From NCBI GenBank assembly GCA_018065965.1, contig JAGHSH010000060.1, positions 1 to 14,566 of the forward strand: DNA of 14,566 nt. Reading direction: 5' to 3'. Under the pieces are notes generated by a model. The model was given only the letters and a program-made list of their open reading frames with translations. It was not told the origin of the DNA and did not search any database. The position numbers and the translations under genes were made by a program. Positions 13,803 to 14,566 of this stretch are shown in pieces; positions within the stretch are counted from its first letter, which is position 1; every line of letters begins with the position of its first letter. The stretch is from Candidatus Apopatocola equi (GTDB lineage: Bacteria; Bacillota; Clostridia; Oscillospirales; Oscillospiraceae).

Positions 13803-14566
13803 ATGAACTACAGAACCGACCGATACGGCAATCAGATCTCGCAGCTGGGCTTCGGCTGCATGCGTTTTGCGAGAAAGGGAGCGGGCATCGACTATGAACA
13901 GGCCGAGCGGCAGGTTCTCCGCGCCATTGAGCTGGGCGTGAACTATTTTGACACCGCCTATGTCTACCCCGGCAGCGAGGAATGTCTGGGCACCATTCTA
14001 TCCAAAAACGCCGTCCGGGACAGAATCAAGCTGGCCACCAAGCTGCCCCAGTACCTGATGCGCTCCCTCGCGCAGGTCGAAAAGACCTTTCAGGAGGAGC
14101 TGAAGCGGCTGCAGACCGACCGCATCGACTACTACCTCATGCATATGTTCACGGACTATGCGGAGTGGGAAAAGCTGCGCTCGTTGGGCATTGAGGACTG
14201 GATCGCCCGGCACAAGGCCGACGGCAGCATCGGCAGCATCGGCTTTTCCTACCACGGCGACACGGATATGTTCCTCCGGCTGCTGGACGCCTATGACTGG
14301 GACTTCTGTCAGATCCAGTACAACTATCTCGACGAGCACACCCAGGCCGGTCGGCGCGGTCTGGAGGCGGCGGGCAAAAAGGGCGTTCCGGTGATCATCA
14401 TGGAGCCTCTCCGCGGCGGCAAGCTGGTGAACCTGCCGGAGAAAGCCCAGAAGGTCTGCGAGGCAAGCCCCCGTGGCTATACCCCGGCGGAATGGGGTCT
14501 GCACTGGCAGTGGGATCGGAGCGAGATCCTGTGCGTTCTCTCGGGCATGAACTCCATGGAGATGGT
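13803..14566 (+). CDS. Aldo/keto reductase (partial, runs off the right edge)
   Basis: The first 254 residues of an NADPH-type aldo/keto reductase barrel are visible, starting MNYRTDRYGN after GGAGGAG. The catalytic tetrad is intact: Asp50 and Tyr55 in FDTAYVYPG, Lys80 in LATKLP and His114 in YLMHMF. Barrel strands SIGFSYHG and VPVIIMEPLRGGKL follow. The type resembles COG1453, whose members usually end in a C-terminal 4Fe-4S region; that part would lie beyond 14566 and is not seen. The substrate is unknown. No stop codon occurs before the window ends. Confidence 0.92.
   Translation, partial: MNYRTDRYGNQISQLGFGCMRFARKGAGIDYEQAERQVLRAIELGVNYFDTAYVYPGSEECLGTILSKNAVRDRIKLATKLPQYLMRSLAQVEKTFQEELKRLQTDRIDYYLMHMFTDYAEWEKLRSLGIEDWIARHKADGSIGSIGFSYHGDTDMFLRLLDAYDWDFCQIQYNYLDEHTQAGRRGLEAAGKKGVPVIIMEPLRGGKLVNLPEKAQKVCEASPRGYTPAEWGLHWQWDRSEILCVLSGMNSMEM

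Noticed and set aside
1..14566. CRISPR arrays, insertion sequences, tRNA or rRNA genes
   Set aside because: No spaced direct repeats, transposase or integrase gene, or cloverleaf apart from the tRNA-like part of tmRNA was found.

Overview
The window looks like chromosome of a GC-rich, Gram-positive anaerobe of the class Clostridia, of the Oscillospiraceae/Ruminococcaceae type. This is inferred from lipoprotein signal peptides, sigma-A type promoters, AGGAGG ribosome binding sites, a potABCD operon, a DUF3048 lipoprotein, an smpB-ssrA locus and a two-cluster ferredoxin. No gene names a species.

Layout. Positions 1-224 are intergenic, with a dispersed-type repeat and a strong terminator. On the minus strand follow a small cysteine-rich HMA-like protein (225-440), secG (537-767), a CotH-kinase lipoprotein (855-3215) and a polyamine ABC transporter in the order potA-potB-potC-potD (7211 down to 3273). 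potA carries a one-base frameshift between its ABC signature and Walker B motif. Upstream of potA, about 350 nt on the minus strand look like a discrete structured RNA. It has its own promoter, a multi-stem fold closed by long-range pairing, and an intrinsic terminator ending 18 nt before the potA start. This is the architecture of a transcription attenuator or orphan riboswitch, or of a stand-alone ncRNA beside the operon.

On the plus strand come a DUF3048 lipoprotein (7764-8876), a two-[4Fe-4S] ferredoxin-like protein translationally coupled to uracil-DNA glycosylase (8937-9826), then smpB, a cyclophilin and tmRNA (9916-11319), the trans-translation locus.

Directly after tmRNA and its terminator the composition drops to AT-rich DNA holding one 671-aa minus-strand gene. 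It encodes a PIN-like nuclease domain, a coiled coil and two C-terminal membrane segments. A second, 42/46-identical copy of the tmRNA terminator lies on the far side, so the gene sits between direct repeats at ssrA, a classic island integration site. No integrase is present. GC-rich sequence resumes with an aldo/keto reductase that runs off the right edge.

The two items most likely to be new biology are the structured RNA upstream of potA and the ssrA-associated PIN/coiled-coil/membrane protein, which has the shape of an anti-phage or abortive-infection effector. Both readings are inference from sequence alone.
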